DNA of 64,000 nt from Pandoraea thiooxydans (GTDB taxonomy: Bacteria > Pseudomonadota > Gammaproteobacteria > Burkholderiales > Burkholderiaceae). Below are positions 39,461-50,551 of the stretch, piece after piece. Within the stretch, counting starts at the first letter, position 1; the number at the start of each line of letters is the position of its first letter. The position numbers and the translations under genes are program-made. The DNA lies in assembly GCF_001931675.1 (NCBI RefSeq), contig NZ_CP014839.1:2604001-2668000 (forward strand), read 5' to 3'. The notes under the pieces were generated by a model. It searched no databases. It saw only the letters and a list, made by a program, of their open reading frames with translations, and was not told where the DNA came from.

Positions 39461-39961
39461 ATGAAGAAGTTGTGCATGTCGGTCATACTGGCGATGTTCT
39501 CGGTTTCCGCGTTGCAGATCGCGCATGCAGCGACCAGCAAAACGACGACCCATCACCCGCTTAACCCCTATCACCACTACAAGAAGAAAAAGGTCTACCG
39601 CAAGGCCAAGAAAGTCGCCGCCACCCCCGCGGTGCAACCGATTCCCGAGGGTGCCGAGATCTGGCGATGCTCGGATCATCAAACGATGTACATTGCCGGC
39701 AACATGAAGCGCGACGCGGTACTGACGATGCACTGGGACGGCAAGAACTACAAGTTGCCGCGCCAGCAAACCACCACTGGCGCCGATCGGTTCCACGATG
39801 TCGCCAGCGGCATGGATCTGGTTGTCATTCCCGACAAGGGCATGCTGTTCAGCGACAAATCCGGCGAGCGGATTGCCGACGATTGCAAGACCACCGCGAT
39901 GGCCCACGAAAATGTCGTCGCACCCACGCAGTCCAGCATCCTGCTCAAGGCAGGCAAGTAA
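39461..39961 (+). CDS. Exported MliC-like protein (putative lysozyme inhibitor family)
   Basis: A 166-residue exported protein. The start is ATG 39461 with GGAGAG upstream. It has a signal peptide (KLCMSVILAMFSVSALQIAHA), a basic His/Lys/Tyr linker (NPYHHYKKKKVYRKAKK) and a C-terminal domain (about 66-152). That domain has the pattern IWRC, then YKLPRQQTTTGADRFHD, then GMLFSDKSGERIADDC; the two cysteines are spaced as in MliC/PliC-type inhibitors of C-type lysozyme. Assignment is by pattern and is moderate. It lies alone between mdh and acnA. Confidence 0.6.
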   Translation: MKKLCMSVILAMFSVSALQIAHAATSKTTTHHPLNPYHHYKKKKVYRKAKKVAATPAVQPIPEGAEIWRCSDHQTMYIAGNMKRDAVLTMHWDGKNYKLPRQQTTTGADRFHDVASGMDLVVIPDKGMLFSDKSGERIADDCKTTAMAHENVVAPTQSSILLKAGK

Positions 39962-40263
39962 CTGATCGACACTTCGCCCCATGTACGCCCCTGCCGCGCT
40001 GCCGCCCTGCTTCGCCACTCCTGGTGGGTGTCTGGTGCGGTCGGCCCGCGCTTCATGCCGAGGCGGCATCGGGCGGCGGGCCAGTGCGGCCGTGTGGCGC
40101 GACTGGCTGACAAGACGAATGTTGCTTTGCCGACGGGGCCGATCGGGTCTTCGAGCGCTTCCGGGGAACTTCGGGCGATGTCGCCCGCCCACCTATTGAA
40201 CGATTCATTACACCACTAAACTTTAAAACCGCTTCGTTTTTCTGGTTCACTCAAGGAAAGATC
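39962..40263. other. Gene-free stretch before acnA
   Basis: About 300 bases without a credible gene. Short frames here have no recognisable product and no good ribosome-binding site. A TTGAAC (40196-40201) followed by an A/T-rich stretch (TAAACTTTAAAA, 40217-40228) may form the acnA promoter, but the spacing is poor. I see no terminator for the preceding gene. Confidence 0.4.
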
Positions 40264-42969
<2,706 letters not shown>

Positions 42970-43003
42970 GGCCGCACCGACAAATCTGCTCCGCATGACG
43001 CGA

Positions 43004-43038
43004 AGGGCCAGCCCCGATAAGGCTGGCCCTTATTTTTT
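43004..43038 (+). terminator. Intrinsic terminator of acnA
   Basis: AGGGCCAGCC (43004-43013) pairs with GGCTGGCCCT (43021-43030), followed by TATTTTTT. The stem has 10 bp and the loop 7 bases. Confidence 0.9.
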
Positions 43039-43112
43039 GCGGGCCCGGGAGCCTCGAATATCATGTCCGAATTCGGCTAGAAATGCGCTGGCGTCCGGCG
43101 TACAGTGCTTCC

Positions 43113-44561
43113 ATGAAACTTGACCGGACTACCTGTTACAAAGCTGTCGCCGCGCGTGATCGCCGCTTCGACGGCTGGTTCTTCGTCGGCGTCTCCTCGA
43201 CCGGCATCTATTGCCGACCGGTTTGCTCGGTGCGCACCCCTCAATTCGCGAACTGCCATTTCTTTCCCAGCGCCGCAGCCGCGGAGAAAAACGGATTTCG
43301 GCCATGTTTGCGATGCCGCCCGGAACTGGCCCCCGGCCACGGCATCTTCGATGCCGCGAGTCGTCTCGCACAGGCCGCGGCGCTGCTGATCGACGACGGC
43401 TTTCTCAATCTGGCCGACATGCCGCAATTGGCCGACCGGCTGGGCATCACAGAGCGCCATTTGCGACGCATCTTCAACGTCGAGTTCGGCGTCTCACCCG
43501 TCGAATATGCGCAAACGCAGCGCAGACTACTGGCCAAGCGCCTGCTCAGCGACACCGCACTGCCGGTGACCGAAGTCGCCCTGGCGGCCGGGTTCGGCAG
43601 CATTCGCCGTTTCAACAGCCTGTTCAAGCAACACTACGGCTTCGCGCCCAGCCGTCTGCGCCAGCGCAGCACCTCGACAGTTCAATCCGACACCATGACA
43701 TTCGAATTGGCCTATCGCCCGCCTCTCGCCTGGGACGCGCTGCTGGATTTTCTGGCGGCCCGCGCCATTGCTCCGATCGAGCGCGTCGACCAGCGAGTCT
43801 ACCGCCGCACACTGGCGCTCACGGTCGGGGCAAGGCGCTATTGCGGCTGGCTGGTGGTCGAAAACGTTCCTGGCCGCCACGCGCTCAAAGTAACACTGCC
43901 GGCCACGCTGTCCGGGGCGGTGCCGCAGGCGCTCGGCAAGATCCGGCGCCTGTTCGATCTGGCGTGTCGGCCGGACGTGATCGACCTGCACCTTGGCCCG
44001 ATGGCGCAGCGCCTGCCCGGCATGCGCGTGCCGGGTACGGTCGATGGCTTCGAGATCGCGCTGCGCGCGATTATCGGCCAGCAGATTTCCGTGGCGGGCG
44101 CGCGCTGCCTGCTAACCCGTCTGGTGGAGCGCTTCGGCGAGCCGCTCGCCGCGGCGCCTGCCGGCTTGACGCACCTATTTCCGACGGCCGCTGCTCTGGC
44201 AGATGCGTCAAGCGGTGAAGTTCAGGCCATTGGCCTGACCCAGGCACGCACCGCCACTGTCATGGCGGTGACGCAGGCCGTGGCGACCGGCGCGTTGCGC
44301 ATCGACCCTTTGGCGCCGCTCGACGAGACCCTGGCAGCCCTGCGATCCATTCGCGGCATCGGCGACTGGACCGCACAATACATCGCGATGCGCGGACTGG
44401 GTTGGCCCAACGCATTTCCAGCAGGCGATCTTGTCCTGCAGCGGCATTTTGGCCTGAGCAGCGCCAAAGCCCTTGGCGTCCACGCTGAACAGTGGGCACC
44501 CTGGCGCGCCTATGCCGCCTTGCATGCCTGGCGACAACATCATGAGGAGAGCACGGCATGA
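43113..44561 (+). CDS. alkA: Ada regulatory domain-HTH-AlkA fusion (alkylation response)
   Basis: A 482-residue multidomain protein of the adaptive response. Residues 1-75 are the Ada methylphosphotriester domain with Cys34, Cys38, Cys65 and Cys68, spaced 4, 27 and 3 exactly as in E. coli Ada. Residues about 80-190 are an AraC-type double helix-turn-helix (RLGITERHLRRIFNVEFGVS and VALAAGFGSIRRFN). Residues about 198-480 are an AlkA glycosylase with GQQISVAGARCLL, the hairpin SIRGIGDWTAQYIAMR and the catalytic Asp in FPAGDLVLQRHF. It thus senses methylated DNA, acts as activator and removes alkylated bases. The start ATG 43113 is preferred; 43083 is possible. Its stop overlaps the methyltransferase start. 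Confidence 0.93.
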   Translation: MKLDRTTCYKAVAARDRRFDGWFFVGVSSTGIYCRPVCSVRTPQFANCHFFPSAAAAEKNGFRPCLRCRPELAPGHGIFDAASRLAQAAALLIDDGFLNLADMPQLADRLGITERHLRRIFNVEFGVSPVEYAQTQRRLLAKRLLSDTALPVTEVALAAGFGSIRRFNSLFKQHYGFAPSRLRQRSTSTVQSDTMTFELAYRPPLAWDALLDFLAARAIAPIERVDQRVYRRTLALTVGARRYCGWLVVENVPGRHALKVTLPATLSGAVPQALGKIRRLFDLACRPDVIDLHLGPMAQRLPGMRVPGTVDGFEIALRAIIGQQISVAGARCLLTRLVERFGEPLAAAPAGLTHLFPTAAALADASSGEVQAIGLTQARTATVMAVTQAVATGALRIDPLAPLDETLAALRSIRGIGDWTAQYIAMRGLGWPNAFPAGDLVLQRHFGLSSAKALGVHAEQWAPWRAYAALHAWRQHHEESTA

Positions 44562-45052
44562 TCTATTGCGAGTCGACTTCCACTCCGCTTGGCGAGATGC
44601 TGCTCGTGTCCGACGAAAACCATTTGTGCGGCGCCTACTTTATCGGTCAGAAGTACTTCCCGCGAATCGCCCCCACCTGGCGCCAAGGCGCCGGCCTGCC
44701 GGTCATGCGGCAGGCGCGCGAGGAACTGGATGCTTTTTTTCGAGGCGAGCGGCGGCAGTTCACGGTACCACTAAAGCCGCACGGCACGGACTTCCAACTT
44801 CGAGTGTGGCGAATGCTGGCGGCAGTTCCGTATGGCGCGACCGTCTCCTACGGAGACCTTGCCCGCCAGTTGGGCGGTGCCCGCCACGCCCGCGCCGTGG
44901 GCAGCGCCACCGGCCGCAATCCGCTTTCCGTCATCGTGCCATGCCATCGCGTGCTGAGTGCCAGCGGCAAGCTCACCGGATACGCGGGCGGACTTCAGCG
45001 CAAGCACGCGCTGCTGCGCCTTGAGGGGATCCGTCAGGACGGATCAGTTTGA
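44558..45052 (+). CDS. ogt: Methylated-DNA--[protein]-cysteine S-methyltransferase
   Basis: Removes O6-alkyl groups from guanine by self-alkylation. The 164-residue protein has the acceptor cysteine at 129 in SVIVPCHRVLSASGKLTGYAG and the N-terminal ribonuclease-like fold. It overlaps the Ada-AlkA gene by ATGA, so the two are coupled. Together they hold the functions that E. coli divides between ada and alkA, with the C-terminal methyltransferase of Ada as a separate protein. Confidence 0.95.
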   Translation: MIYCESTSTPLGEMLLVSDENHLCGAYFIGQKYFPRIAPTWRQGAGLPVMRQAREELDAFFRGERRQFTVPLKPHGTDFQLRVWRMLAAVPYGATVSYGDLARQLGGARHARAVGSATGRNPLSVIVPCHRVLSASGKLTGYAGGLQRKHALLRLEGIRQDGSV

Positions 45053-45120
45053 CGGCAAAGGCATCCCGCGGCGCAGATCGACTACAATGAAAAGTTTTCC
45101 ATCTTTGGATCGCTCGACCT

Positions 45121-46317
45121 ATGCGCTCTCGTAATGCCAAACGCCTGACCCCCGACGCCGAAAAGCTGGTGGGCTTTTCCCTGGCGCTCGCCGCCTCGGG
45201 CAGCCGCATGGAAGACCGCTTCTGGGAGGCGCAGCTCGACGAGTTGCTCACCCGTCTGCTGCGCACCGGCAATCAAAATGCGCTGGACGCTGCACTCGAT
45301 CATCTGCAGCAAAATCATAGCGACGCCTACGGCGCACTTGCCGATCTGCTCGAATCGCAAAGCGAGTCGGCTCACTTGACGGCTGAGTCCGCCGCGCCCG
45401 ACGCCGCCGCGCGGTGGGATGCCCTGCTGGTCGCCATACCCGTGCTGGCCTGGACTCGCTATGCCATACCCTCCGGCCCGATCAAGGAGGATGCGCTGGG
45501 CAGCTTGAAGGCGCACCTGCAGGCCCATGTGCTGGCAGGCGGCGCGCGCGTCGCGCTCGCCCCATACATCTACAGCATCGACCAACTACCCCGCACCCAC
45601 TGCGAGACCTGGCGCCTGACGCAATCGCTCTCGCAAGCTGCGCTGCAAGGCAATGCGCCCCGCCTTCATCTGGGCGAGCTGCCGGAGACCGCCCCGATCC
45701 TCGCCGATCCGCGCTTTCTGCTCGCCGCCGTCGCCGTGCCGGCGGGCACGGCGATGTTTCGCTGGCAGGAAGACGGGGGCCATCGCGCCGAGCGCGGCCA
45801 GTGTCAGGAAATGTGGGCCCAACAAGGGGGGCCGAATCTGGCCACGCTGCTGCCGGCCTGCGAATTCGAATGCCTGCTGCCCGATGCGTACTATGCGAGT
45901 TGCCGCGAGGCCGACGAACGCATCCGTCCGCACACGATTCGCACCGCGCTGCGTTATCTGGAGGATATTCTCTCGCTCACGCCTGCCGAGCTGCGCGCCG
46001 TGGTCGCGGGCTTCGGCGAGGAGCGGATCGACGAGTACCGCATCGGCTTTACCACGCGTGGCAGCAACGATGTGATCTACGGCGTGGTATGGCCGCTCTA
46101 TGGCCGCGAGAGCGGTGAGGCCGAAAACGGCCTGCTCGACGAAGTGCTGAACCTGCTCAAGGAATGCGGCATTACCGATATCCGCAAGCACCCGGGCTGC
46201 TTCGATCCGGAATACTGCGACGATTGCGGCGTGCCGCTTTATCCCGATCCGCTTGGCGAGATCGTGCATGCCGAGATGCCCGACGACGCCGAGCCGACGC
46301 CGCCGCAATTTCACTGA
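45121..46317 (+). CDS. DUF2863-type protein of unknown function
   Basis: A 398-residue cytoplasmic protein without signal or membrane segments. I recognise it as a family widespread in Burkholderiales (DUF2863, from memory), with no known function. The N-terminal 70 residues are helical (ALDAALDHLQQNHSDAYGALADLL), the middle is alpha/beta, and the C-terminus has HPGCFDPEYCDDCGVPLYPD, a cysteine cluster (Cys-x5-Cys-x2-Cys) that could bind metal. A TACAAT lies 33 bp before the ATG as a possible -10. It is next to ogt and convergent with the TrmB-like gene. Confidence 0.7.
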   Translation: MRSRNAKRLTPDAEKLVGFSLALAASGSRMEDRFWEAQLDELLTRLLRTGNQNALDAALDHLQQNHSDAYGALADLLESQSESAHLTAESAAPDAAARWDALLVAIPVLAWTRYAIPSGPIKEDALGSLKAHLQAHVLAGGARVALAPYIYSIDQLPRTHCETWRLTQSLSQAALQGNAPRLHLGELPETAPILADPRFLLAAVAVPAGTAMFRWQEDGGHRAERGQCQEMWAQQGGPNLATLLPACEFECLLPDAYYASCREADERIRPHTIRTALRYLEDILSLTPAELRAVVAGFGEERIDEYRIGFTTRGSNDVIYGVVWPLYGRESGEAENGLLDEVLNLLKECGITDIRKHPGCFDPEYCDDCGVPLYPDPLGEIVHAEMPDDAEPTPPQFH

Positions 46318-46335
46318 ACGCCGAGCCGCGGCGCG

Positions 46336-47007
46336 TCACGCGCCGCTGTCGACGCAACGATGCAGTGCGTGGCCAGAGGCAAGGTACTTGCGCTCGAATG
46401 GCGTGATCGGTGACGGCGGTCGCCATGCCTCGACCGCCGGCCCGCGCCCGTTCAGCCATTGCAGCGCGAATGCGAACTCCTCCACGTACACCGACCAGTT
46501 ACTGCGACACTCCAGCACCCCCCCCAACGCGGCGACAGTCGGAAATACCGCATGCCCATGCCAGCGCCGCGCAAGTTGTCCAAGCTTCGGCCAAGGGTTC
46601 GGATATAGGATATAGTGGCGTGTCAGTGGCACCTGCGCCAGCGCCAATTGACGCCAGAAATCCACCAGATCGGCTCGAATCCACACAAAATTTTCTGGCC
46701 AGGGGTCGCGCCACCAGTCCTTGCCGCGCTGCAGCCGATGCGCCGATTGATCGACGCCGACGACGAAGTGATCAGGAAAGCGTGTCGCCAGATGCAAGGT
46801 GCTCTCGCCGACACCGCACCCGGCGTCGAGGATCAGCGCGGGTTCGCCGGCACGGCGCCATGCCTGCATCGCCTGATCGAATGCGCTCAGGCTGTATGAC
46901 GCCAGCGGTTTGCGGAACACCGCGCGCCGATGACGCTCCAATAGCGTGACAAGCCGCTCGTGCGCCCCCACTTGTTCGCTGCTGACCGGGCGCGAATTTG
47001 CAAACAT
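46336..47007 (-). CDS. SAM-dependent methyltransferase, divergent TrmB-like
   Basis: A 223-residue Rossmann methyltransferase: motif I LILDAGCGVGESTLHLA, then VGVDQS, and YILYPNPWPK, which resembles the TrmB active-site segment (typically DPWPKxxHxKRR). Here the DPWP motif is NPWP and the following RR lies further on (LGQLARRWHGHAVF). TrmB makes m7G46 in tRNA; this protein may be a paralogue with another RNA target. It is divergent from the His-rich exported protein. Confidence 0.7.
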   Translation of the reverse strand: MFANSRPVSSEQVGAHERLVTLLERHRRAVFRKPLASYSLSAFDQAMQAWRRAGEPALILDAGCGVGESTLHLATRFPDHFVVGVDQSAHRLQRGKDWWRDPWPENFVWIRADLVDFWRQLALAQVPLTRHYILYPNPWPKLGQLARRWHGHAVFPTVAALGGVLECRSNWSVYVEEFAFALQWLNGRGPAVEAWRPPSPITPFERKYLASGHALHRCVDSGA

Positions 47008-47183
47008 CGACGACTCTACCTTTGAGACAAAATGGGCTGTATTTTAAAACCTAAACGCCCCGGCTAGCCGGCCGAGCGATCCATCGATTACCCGCAACGT
47101 CCCGGACAACTCAGTTCGGGTAAGATGCACAGACTGCACCGGGGCCTGTCGGCCCTCGCAATTTCCCTCGCCAAAGAATACCG

Positions 47184-47834
47184 ATGTCATCCCGAATTTT
47201 GTCAAGATCCTTGAAGAGCTTGATTCGATGGGCCTATGCCGGGCTCGTCCTGCCGCTTGCAATTGCGCCCTTGAGCGCACGCGCGGATCAACTCATCGGC
47301 CAACACGACCAACTTGTGAAGCAGTTCGAAACCGAACGCCACGCCAACCCGCTGATCGCCGATTGCGCCGCCCACGCCAGCTTCGTGGTGTCGACCGCGC
47401 CGGGCTATGACAGCGTGGTCTATCCTCCGACCGCGCTCGACGCCGATCACGCGCACATCGAGCCGTGGCAAAAGCCCTTCGACGATCGCAAGCAACGTAT
47501 CAATGTGTCGACCGTGGTCACCATCGACGCGCTGGGCCACCGCCCCTCCGGCAAGGAGGATCCGATTCACATTCGCTGCGGCTACAACGAAGGCCAGCTA
47601 ATGGCGTTCACGTACAAGGCGCCGCTGCCGCAGGTCGAGCCAGTGCACCATTACCGCCGCAAGCCGGTCTACCACCGCCGGTACGCGCATCACCGCGTGG
47701 TCCACCATCGGGTCACGAAGAAAGCCACTCACGCCAAAACGACTCACCGAAAGGCGAGCACCACGCACACGACCCGGCGCACCACTTCGAGCAAGCACCA
47801 TGCGCCGCCCGCTCACAAGTCCGGCACCAACTGA
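47184..47834 (+). CDS. Exported protein with His/Lys/Thr-rich basic tail
   Basis: A 216-residue protein I cannot assign to a family. It has a signal peptide (WAYAGLVLPLAIAPLSARA), a domain of about 115 residues with two cysteines (LIADCAAHASF, HIRCGYNEG) that may form a disulfide, then a tail of about 65 residues made of His, Arg, Lys, Thr and Tyr (VHHYRRKPVYHRRYAHHR, then Lys/Thr/His repeats). The tail could bind metal, nucleic acid or the negatively charged cell surface. The HHYRRKPVY stretch resembles HHYKKKKVY in the protein at 39461-39961. Confidence 0.75.
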   Translation: MSSRILSRSLKSLIRWAYAGLVLPLAIAPLSARADQLIGQHDQLVKQFETERHANPLIADCAAHASFVVSTAPGYDSVVYPPTALDADHAHIEPWQKPFDDRKQRINVSTVVTIDALGHRPSGKEDPIHIRCGYNEGQLMAFTYKAPLPQVEPVHHYRRKPVYHRRYAHHRVVHHRVTKKATHAKTTHRKASTTHTTRRTTSSKHHAPPAHKSGTN

Positions 47835-47851
47835 GCGCCGGAGGCGCGGGC

Positions 47852-49000
47852 TCAATCCCGCACGGCCATGACCTGACGGCAAATCGCCTCGAGCATCGCA
47901 GCGCCGAGCGCGGCGCTGCGCGCGCCGCTCCAGCCGACCCGCGCATCAGGCAGATTGGCGTTGTCCTTGAACGGCATTTCCAGCGTCAGCGAGAGGCAAC
48001 CGAATCGGTGCGACATATATTTGGAGGCCAGCTTGAGCGCCTCTTCCTGGTATTTGCCTGCTGCGTAACCGTACTGATCCTGAAAATCCGGGCTGGCCTG
48101 CTTGAAGTGCTCGATGAACGATCGCTGCGCCGCTTCCTGCGTCGGCGTAAATCCAGGCAGCATTTCGTTGCCGGCGACGAAGACATAGGGCAACGCCTCG
48201 TCGCCGTGGATATCGAAGAACATATCGCAGCCGGCTGCGTGGATCGCCTCACGCACATGCCACACTTCGGGGCTGCGCACCGGGTCGGGAGCCTGCCACT
48301 CGCGATTGAGATTGGCGCCAGCGGCATTGGTCCGCAGATTGCCCCGCGCCGCGCCGTCTGGGTTCATATTCGGAACCACGTAAAACACCGCGCGCTCGAG
48401 CAGTGCTCGCGCCACCGAATCACCCGCCCAGTCGCCGGCGCCGATCAGGCGGCGCAACATGCCCTCGACGAACCATTCGGCCATCGTCTCGCCCGGATGC
48501 TGGCGTGCAATGATCCAGATTTTCTGCTTCGCCGGACCGGCCGAGCCGACCGTCAGCAGACTGATATCCCGGCCGTCGACCGAACTGCCGAGATCGGTCG
48601 CCCGCACCAGCGGAGAATTCTGTGCGGTACCGACCAGCGCCAAATGACGCTCCTCGCTGTACGGCTCGAAATAGGCGTAATACACGCTATCGTGCGCCGG
48701 GCAATGGTCGATCACCATCACCTGGCCATCGAACGTCGTCGGCACCCGAAACCAATTGACCCGATCGTATGACGCGACTGCCCGATAATCGCGCCAACCC
48801 TCCGCAAAGGTGCACTGTGCGGCGTTATCGAAGTGAATGCGACAGGCCTGGCCGACAGCCCCCTGCAGGCGGAAATAGAACCATTGGGCAAACGCCGCGT
48901 GCGAGTCCTTGCGAATGCGCACGTGGATATCGTCGGCTTGCCGGCATGTAATGACCTCGATCGCACCCGCGTCGAAGTGCTGGCTGATTTTCAGTGTCAT
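47852..49000 (-). CDS. M14-family zinc carboxypeptidase (cytosolic carboxypeptidase-like)
   Basis: A 382-residue predicted zinc peptidase without signal peptide. Zinc ligands are His168 and Glu171 (ARQHPGETMAEW) and His265 (FFDIHGDEALPYVF); the catalytic glutamate is likely Glu341 (LSLTLEMPFKDN); the substrate arginine is in ANLNREWQ. The first about 120 residues form a beta-rich N-domain, as in the CCP/AGTPBP1-like subfamily. Eukaryotic relatives remove C-terminal glutamates from tubulin; the bacterial substrate is not known. It is convergent with the exported His-rich protein. Confidence 0.85.
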   Translation of the reverse strand: MTLKISQHFDAGAIEVITCRQADDIHVRIRKDSHAAFAQWFYFRLQGAVGQACRIHFDNAAQCTFAEGWRDYRAVASYDRVNWFRVPTTFDGQVMVIDHCPAHDSVYYAYFEPYSEERHLALVGTAQNSPLVRATDLGSSVDGRDISLLTVGSAGPAKQKIWIIARQHPGETMAEWFVEGMLRRLIGAGDWAGDSVARALLERAVFYVVPNMNPDGAARGNLRTNAAGANLNREWQAPDPVRSPEVWHVREAIHAAGCDMFFDIHGDEALPYVFVAGNEMLPGFTPTQEAAQRSFIEHFKQASPDFQDQYGYAAGKYQEEALKLASKYMSHRFGCLSLTLEMPFKDNANLPDARVGWSGARSAALGAAMLEAICRQVMAVRD

Positions 49001-49038
49001 GTCAGGTCAATCCCATGGTTGCGCGCGGGGCCCGCGCC

Positions 49039-49818
49039 TTACGCCAGCTTACGACGAAATACCCAGATCGCGTCGGATGAAACGTCTTCGGCGAAAGTGT
49101 ACCCCTCGCTGTCGAACTGCTTCAGGCGCTGCACGTCGCGCACCCCATGCTTGATCGCATAGCGCGCCATCAAGCCGCGCGCGCGCTTGGCGTAGAAGCT
49201 GATGATCTTGTATTTGCCATTCTTCCAATCCTCGAATACCGGCGTAACGATCGGTGCCTGCACCAGGCGGCGCTTGACGGATTTGAAGTATTCTTCCGAC
49301 GCCAGATTCACCAGCACGCGGCTTTTGAGCGGCTCCTCGGCCAGTTGCGCGTTGAGCGCCTGAGTGATCTGTTCGCCCCAGTACGCATACAGGTCGCGGC
49401 CTTTGTCATTGTGCAGGCGCGTGCCCATTTCCAGGCGATAAGGCTGCAGCAAATCGAGCGGGCGCAACAGGCCATACAGTCCGGACAGGATTCGAACGTG
49501 GCGCTGTGCGAACTCGATCTGCTTGTCCGTCATCGACTTCGCATCGAGCCCCTCATACACGTCGCCATTGAACGCCAGGATCGCCTGCTTGGCGTTTTGC
49601 GGACTGAATTGCGGCGACCAGTCGGCGTAACGCTGGACGTTGAGGGCCGCCAGCGGATCCGAAATGCTCATCAATGTCGCCACTTGAGCCGGCGCGAGCG
49701 GACGCAGCGTATCGATCAGTTTCTGCGCCTGCGGGATGAATTGCGGCAGGGTGTAGCGGTCGGTGTGAGGCGGCGTGTCGTAATCGAGCGACTTGGCCGG
49801 CGATAGAACGATTATCAT
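49039..49818 (-). CDS. yaaA: Peroxide-stress protein YaaA
   Basis: YaaA reduces intracellular free iron and damage during hydrogen peroxide stress in E. coli, and has a DNA-binding fold. The 259-residue product starts [28 protein letters not shown] and [20 protein letters not shown] are family signatures. The start is ATG 49818; a long extension of the frame upstream is antisense to the PIN gene and is not conserved. A tandem 10-bp repeat lies upstream (49854-49873). Confidence 0.95.
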   Translation of the reverse strand: MIIVLSPAKSLDYDTPPHTDRYTLPQFIPQAQKLIDTLRPLAPAQVATLMSISDPLAALNVQRYADWSPQFSPQNAKQAILAFNGDVYEGLDAKSMTDKQIEFAQRHVRILSGLYGLLRPLDLLQPYRLEMGTRLHNDKGRDLYAYWGEQITQALNAQLAEEPLKSRVLVNLASEEYFKSVKRRLVQAPIVTPVFEDWKNGKYKIISFYAKRARGLMARYAIKHGVRDVQRLKQFDSEGYTFAEDVSSDAIWVFRRKLA

Positions 49819-49853
49819 GGGAGCGGTTTTTTCTCTTTTCTGTTGCTTGACTG

Positions 49854-49873
49854 CGTAATACGACGTAATACGA
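49854..49873. repeat. Tandem 10-bp repeat in the yaaA/PIN divergent region
   Basis: CGTAATACGA occurs twice without a gap (49854-49863, 49864-49873), 36 bp upstream of yaaA and 66 bp upstream of the PIN gene. A 10-bp period places both copies on one face of the helix, as expected for a regulator binding site. No known motif recognised. Confidence 0.5.
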
Positions 49874-49938
49874 CGGCGACCCGACATATGTATAAACACC
49901 GCGGCAACGCCGTTTATTTCCGCTCCGCATTTTAGCCA

Positions 49939-50475
49939 ATGCCCATGATCTTTGCTCCGCCCATGCCGGCGGAAATGTCGCGCCTGCGAGAATACGCCCA
50001 GGCCCTGCCCAAGCCGGCACGGTGCGTGATCGACTCGAATGTCTGGATCGATATTCTCGTGTTCGACGACCAGGACAGTCGCGCGATCCGCGACGCTTTG
50101 CTGGATGGGGCGCTCGACGCGATCATCAGCCCGCCCTGCCGCGCTGAACTCGAGCATGTGCTCGCCTACCCGCAATTCGCCGCACGCACGGTCGACATCG
50201 CGCAGGCGCTCGCCTGGGTCGACCGTCACACGCGACGGCTCGACGGCCCCGCCGATGGCGCGGCACTCCGCGCCCTGCCGCAGTGCCGCGATCCGGACGA
50301 TCAGAAATTCCTCGAACTGGCCCGCGACGGCGCGGCCCACTGGTTGATCAGCAAAGACAAGGCACTGCTCAGACTCAAGCCGCGCATTGCCCGCGACTTC
50401 GGTTTCCAGATCGTGACCGCGGCAACTTTCTCGCGGCTCGGAGCGCTGCCCGCGCCGCCGGGCATGCCAGAGTAA
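49939..50475 (+). CDS. PIN-domain protein (putative RNase, toxin-family type)
   Basis: A 178-residue PIN-fold protein: [13 protein letters not shown] gives the first acidic residue, [10 protein letters not shown] the second, and [13 protein letters not shown] with [10 protein letters not shown] the C-terminal acidic cluster. PIN domains of this type (COG1569-like) are Mg-dependent RNases, often toxins of type II pairs. No antitoxin-sized gene is adjacent: yaaA is divergent and an aminotransferase follows after 76 bp. So it may be a solitary RNase. Confidence 0.85.
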   Translation: MPMIFAPPMPAEMSRLREYAQALPKPARCVIDSNVWIDILVFDDQDSRAIRDALLDGALDAIISPPCRAELEHVLAYPQFAARTVDIAQALAWVDRHTRRLDGPADGAALRALPQCRDPDDQKFLELARDGAAHWLISKDKALLRLKPRIARDFGFQIVTAATFSRLGALPAPPGMPE

Positions 50476-50551
50476 AATAATCCGAAGTCCGCGCCGCCGA
50501 CTCGACGGCGCCCGTTACCCATCGATCGCTTACGTCCTGCCGCCCGTGACC

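Noticed and set aside
39981-40199. 72-codon frame before acnA
   Set aside because: Arg/Ala/Cys-rich product with no ribosome-binding site or family features; typical of a chance frame in GC-rich DNA.
46328-46346. GC hairpin (GCGGCGCG/CGCGCCGC) after the DUF2863 gene as a terminator
   Set aside because: Three-base loop and no T-tract; it overlaps the stop codon of the TrmB-like gene and may be incidental.
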